DNA of 5,569 nt. It comes from Desulfosporosinus sp. (GTDB lineage Bacteria; Bacillota; Desulfitobacteriia; Desulfitobacteriales; Desulfitobacteriaceae). The position numbers and the translations under genes are program-made. The notes under the pieces are model-generated. The model searched no databases, had not been told where the DNA came from, and worked only from the letters and a program-made list of their open reading frames with translations. This document shows positions 4,966 to 5,569 of the stretch, one piece after another (within the stretch, counting starts at the first letter, position 1; each line of letters starts with the position of its first letter). Location: contig PKWS01000258.1 of assembly GCA_003132105.1 (NCBI GenBank), positions 1 to 5,569 of the forward strand, read 5' to 3'.

Positions 4966-5569
4966 GTGGAACGTAAGCTTCGCTATGCTTGGTGGTTTGT
5001 ACTCATAGGACTTGCGATTTTTGCCATTTGGAGGCTCTTTCTACCTCATGGGTCCAATGCTTATCTTCAAAAAACAGTTTCAAGCCGAGAGATCGTTGTT
5101 TATGTGGCCGGAGCAGTTGAGAAACCAGGGCTTGTTCATTTAGCCCCGGATGCCCGCTTGGATGATGCTTTGAAGCAGGTCCGTCCTTTGCTAGAAGCTA
5201 ACCTAGAGAGTATAAACCCTGCTGAAAAGCTTAAGGATGGACAAAAGATATCTGTGCCATACAAGACCCTCCCGATTTCCCCGCAGTCGGTGGGTGTTAA
5301 TTCGACGAATGCTGGAGGCGTAGTTACGGCACCAAACCTAGATCCGACACCTGTAGCGAATTCAACAACACAGGCAGGAGGGAAAATTAATATCAATACC
5401 GCTGGAGCAGCTGAACTGGACAAGCTGTCCGGAGTCGGCCCGGCGTTAGCGGAACGCATTATTCAATACCGGACAGAACACGGGCCGTTTGCCCGGCCGG
5501 AAGACTTAAAAAATGTTTCAGGTATTGGAGCTAAAACATTTGAGAAAATGGCTTCACAAGTGACGGTTA
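4966..5569 (+). CDS. comEA: ComEA-type DNA-uptake protein, 3' end cut by the window
   Basis: Membrane-anchored DNA receptor of the competence system: in the family it binds double-stranded DNA outside the membrane and hands it to the ComEC channel. About 201 residues are visible, frame open at the right edge, and the last visible residues (QVTV) are where the family usually ends, so only a few codons are missing. Order of parts: N-terminal membrane segment (9-27, just after a positive MERKLRY), an SLBB domain (43-98) beginning with IVVYVAGAVEKPG, a flexible Ser/Thr/Pro/Gly-rich linker (100-139), and a double helix-hairpin-helix DNA-binding domain (140-200) with ININTAGAAELDKLSGVGP and LKNVSGIGAKTFEKM. 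GTG start after GAAGGGGG. comEB/comEC would be expected to the right, outside the window. An alternative is a general HhH/SLBB protein, but order and size fit ComEA well. Confidence 0.95.
   Translation, partial: MERKLRYAWWFVLIGLAIFAIWRLFLPHGSNAYLQKTVSSREIVVYVAGAVEKPGLVHLAPDARLDDALKQVRPLLEANLESINPAEKLKDGQKISVPYKTLPISPQSVGVNSTNAGGVVTAPNLDPTPVANSTTQAGGKININTAGAAELDKLSGVGPALAERIIQYRTEHGPFARPEDLKNVSGIGAKTFEKMASQVTV

Noticed and set aside
5136..5459. 107-residue open frame on the minus strand
   Set aside because: It lies opposite comEA, whose SLBB and HhH domains are clear in the plus frame; its composition is that of an antisense shadow.

Overview
The window looks like chromosomal DNA of an anaerobic, endospore-former-type Firmicute. 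Strong AGGAGG-like ribosome binding sites, a bacterial leuS ending in a canonical C-terminal domain, a Gram-positive style ComEA (membrane anchor, SLBB and helix-hairpin-helix) and exported flavoproteins all fit. A Clostridia member of the Desulfitobacterium/Desulfosporosinus kind is my best guess, from recall of family resemblance only. Base composition is moderate and fairly even, so nothing marks the whole middle segment as a recent foreign island.

Layout. Positions 1-1810 (+) hold the 3' three-quarters of leuS (leucyl-tRNA synthetase). Convergent to it and overlapping its last 8 bases is a minus-strand group of three genes, read in the order 4137 to 1803: a small exported FMN-binding-domain protein with an ApbE flavinylation motif, an ApbE-type FMN transferase, and an integral membrane RnfD/NqrB-like protein. 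The last two overlap by 4 bases and are probably translationally coupled. Upstream of the group lie about 150 bases of AT-rich leader and then a strong hairpin terminator that closes the next minus-strand gene, a short Fic-domain ORF. This ORF has the full catalytic motif but has lost its N-terminal part; the sequence just upstream looks like the frameshifted remainder. Divergent from it, 4966 to the right edge (+), is comEA, cut by the window edge within the last few codons.

How the genes work together. The three-gene group is the interesting part. ApbE attaches FMN covalently to a threonine of the FMN-binding domain, and the membrane protein belongs to the family that passes electrons through the membrane in Rnf and Nqr complexes. 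No other rnf/nqr gene (A, B, C, E or G) is present, so this looks like a minimal stand-alone flavin-based trans-membrane electron transfer module. Two oddities stand out: the ApbE has no visible signal peptide although its apparent substrate is exported, and the RnfD-like protein lacks threonine at the position where RnfD/NqrB normally carries covalent FMN. leuS and comEA are housekeeping/competence genes with no evident functional tie to the module.
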